DNA of 5,882 nucleotides from an uncultured Clostridia bacterium (GTDB lineage Bacteria; Bacillota; Clostridia; Oscillospirales; CAG-272): positions 1 to 5,882 of the forward strand of contig CALYSG010000105.1 of assembly GCA_945485605.1 (NCBI GenBank), read 5' to 3'. The translations under genes were made by a program, and so were the position numbers. Position 1 is the first letter of the stretch; each line of letters begins with the position of its first letter. Below the pieces are notes generated by a model. It had not been told where the DNA came from. It saw nothing but the letters and a program-made list of their open reading frames with translations, and searched no databases. Below, piece by piece: positions 4,602-5,882 of this stretch.

Positions 4602-5882
4602 GTGATAATTTCAATTTTCAGTTCCGCCGTCGGCAGAGTCGCGCCGATACTGCTTATCATAATGGGAATATATTTCTCCGCAAGGCTTAATATATTTAAG
4701 CTCGCCGCGGGAGCTCTCGAAAAGAAAAACCGGAAAAAGAAAAAGGGCAAGGTCTCACCTTTCGCGGCGGTCATGATGGCACTTGCCGGGACGCTCGGAG
4801 TCGGCAACATCGTAGGAGTCGCGGGCGCCATCAGCGCGGGAGGCTACGGAGCTGTCTTCTGGATGTGGGCAAGCTCTCTCTGCGCCATGGCTCTGAAATA
4901 CACCGAAACGGTACTTGCCGTAAGCCACAGACGCAGTGACCGGCACGGAGGTTTCTTCGGCGGTGCGGTATATTACATAAGGGACATTTTCGCCTCGCTC
5001 GGGCATGACCGTGCGGGGAGCTTTGTCGCGTTTGTCTTTTCCCTCCTGTTTCTTTTTGACGGATTCACGACGGGTTGCGCCGTGCAGATAAACGCGGCGG
5101 CACGGACGGCGGAAAGCATCGTGGGGATTCCCGCACTCAGCGTCGGCATAGCGGCGGCTTTGATAGCCTTCATACCTGCGGCGAAGGGGACGGAAAACGT
5201 AGCCGGTCTGACGACATTGCTCGTCCCTCTCCTTTCGGGAATATATACGGTCCTCTCTGTCGCGGTGCTTATCATGAGAGCAGACAGGATACCTTATGCT
5301 TTCTCGGCGATATTTTCGGGTGCCTTCAGTCCCGAAAGTGCCGCGGGAGGAATATTCGGCTTTCTCACATCGCGTGCACTGAGGTTCGGGACGATCCGAG
5401 GTCTTCTCTCAAATGAGGCGGGCTGCGGAAGTTCCCCGACCGCGCACGCCGCCGCCGACACCGATGACCCGGTAAGGCAAGGCTTTCTCGGGATCTTCGA
5501 GGTCTTCGCCGATACGATGGTTCTATGTACCCTCACAGCTCTCGTGATAATCGTAAATTCGGACGAACCCGGTGTTGCCGGAGCGACCGGCATTATGCTC
5601 GCCGTGAAGTCCTTCTCGGTATCTCTCGGGAAGTGGTCTGAATACCTTCTCACCGTCTCGGTCGCCGTGTTCGGGCTTGCAACCGTCATCTGCCGTGCGC
5701 ACTACGGCTGTGAATGTGTAAGGTACTTCTGTCACGGCAACGGCAAGAGTAAGTTCCGCTTTATATTTCTCGCCGCCTTCGCCGCCGTGACTGTCATAGG
5801 ATCGGTCGCATCGGCGGACGCGGTGCTTGATGCCGCCGACCTCTCTATCGGAAGTATGACGCTCCTGAACCTATGTGTCAGT
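4602..5882 (+). CDS. Sodium:alanine/glycine symporter, AGCS family (3' end outside window)
   Basis: Open in frame for 427 codons up to the right edge with no stop. It is an integral inner-membrane protein with many hydrophobic segments, about 10 by eye. AGCS signatures are clear: MALAGTLGVGNIVGVAGAI (59-77), GGYGAVFWMW (80-89), RGLLSNEAGCGSSPTAHAAA (266-285), and QGFLGIFEVFADTMVLC (293-309). The C-terminal portion ATVICRAHYG (360-369) also fits. The family imports alanine or glycine with Na+ (or H+); substrate cannot be told here. Start is GTG 4602: GGAGG (4592-4596) lies 5 bases upstream, no ATG with a ribosome site is near, and an in-frame stop occurs at 4566. Family members are usually about 450-480 residues, so only a short C-terminal piece is probably missing. 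A lysine-rich loop (KKNRKKKKGK, 41-50) follows the first membrane segment. Transcribed divergently from groES; no clear promoter of its own was found. Confidence 0.93.
   Translation, partial: MIISIFSSAVGRVAPILLIIMGIYFSARLNIFKLAAGALEKKNRKKKKGKVSPFAAVMMALAGTLGVGNIVGVAGAISAGGYGAVFWMWASSLCAMALKYTETVLAVSHRRSDRHGGFFGGAVYYIRDIFASLGHDRAGSFVAFVFSLLFLFDGFTTGCAVQINAAARTAESIVGIPALSVGIAAALIAFIPAAKGTENVAGLTTLLVPLLSGIYTVLSVAVLIMRADRIPYAFSAIFSGAFSPESAAGGIFGFLTSRALRFGTIRGLLSNEAGCGSSPTAHAAADTDDPVRQGFLGIFEVFADTMVLCTLTALVIIVNSDEPGVAGATGIMLAVKSFSVSLGKWSEYLLTVSVAVFGLATVICRAHYGCECVRYFCHGNGKSKFRFIFLAAFAAVTVIGSVASADAVLDAADLSIGSMTLLNLCVS

Noticed and set aside
4565..5735. Minus-strand frames opposite the symporter gene
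   Set aside because: They are antisense shadows; the plus strand encodes clear AGCS family motifs throughout.

Overview
The window looks like chromosomal DNA from a Gram-positive-type anaerobe, most likely a member of the Clostridia (Bacillota). The evidence is strong Shine-Dalgarno sites, vegetative SigA-type promoters with TATAAT boxes, a groES-groEL operon under a CIRCE (HrcA) operator, a surface protein ending in S-layer homology (SLH) repeats, and an IS3-family element. The protein-coding chromosome is fairly GC-rich; the first 950 bases (insertion sequence and intergenic DNA) are visibly more AT-rich. No species can be named from this alone.

Layout: (1) Positions 1-540 hold one end of an IS3-family, IS150-like insertion sequence on the minus strand: complete orfA, an A6 frameshift site, the first codons of orfB running off the left edge, and an end hairpin that overlaps the orfA ribosome binding site. 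(2) Positions 541-654 are non-coding, with short TGATATT repeats and an extra IS-end-like stretch. (3) Positions 655-810 are a self-contained minus-strand tRNA-Val(GAC) unit: promoter, encoded CCA end and intrinsic terminator. (4) Positions 960-2384 (plus) encode a secreted, probably cell-wall-attached protein with a signal peptide, Ig/cadherin-like region and three SLH repeats. (5) Positions 2404-2465 hold hairpins between the convergent SLH and groEL genes. (6) Positions 2486-4419 (minus) are groES-groEL, with promoter and CIRCE at 4483-4549. (7) From 4602 (plus) to the right edge runs a 3'-truncated AGCS-family sodium:alanine/glycine symporter gene with a GTG start, divergent from groES.

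The genes do not form one pathway: a conserved chaperonin operon, a tRNA and a transporter lie beside a surface-protein gene and a mobile element. I see no CRISPR array, toxin-antitoxin pair, phage genes or clear new defence system. The most unusual features are the IS-end hairpin, the short repeats next to it, and the domain arrangement of the SLH protein. No stretch longer than 300 bases lacks a gene or IS.
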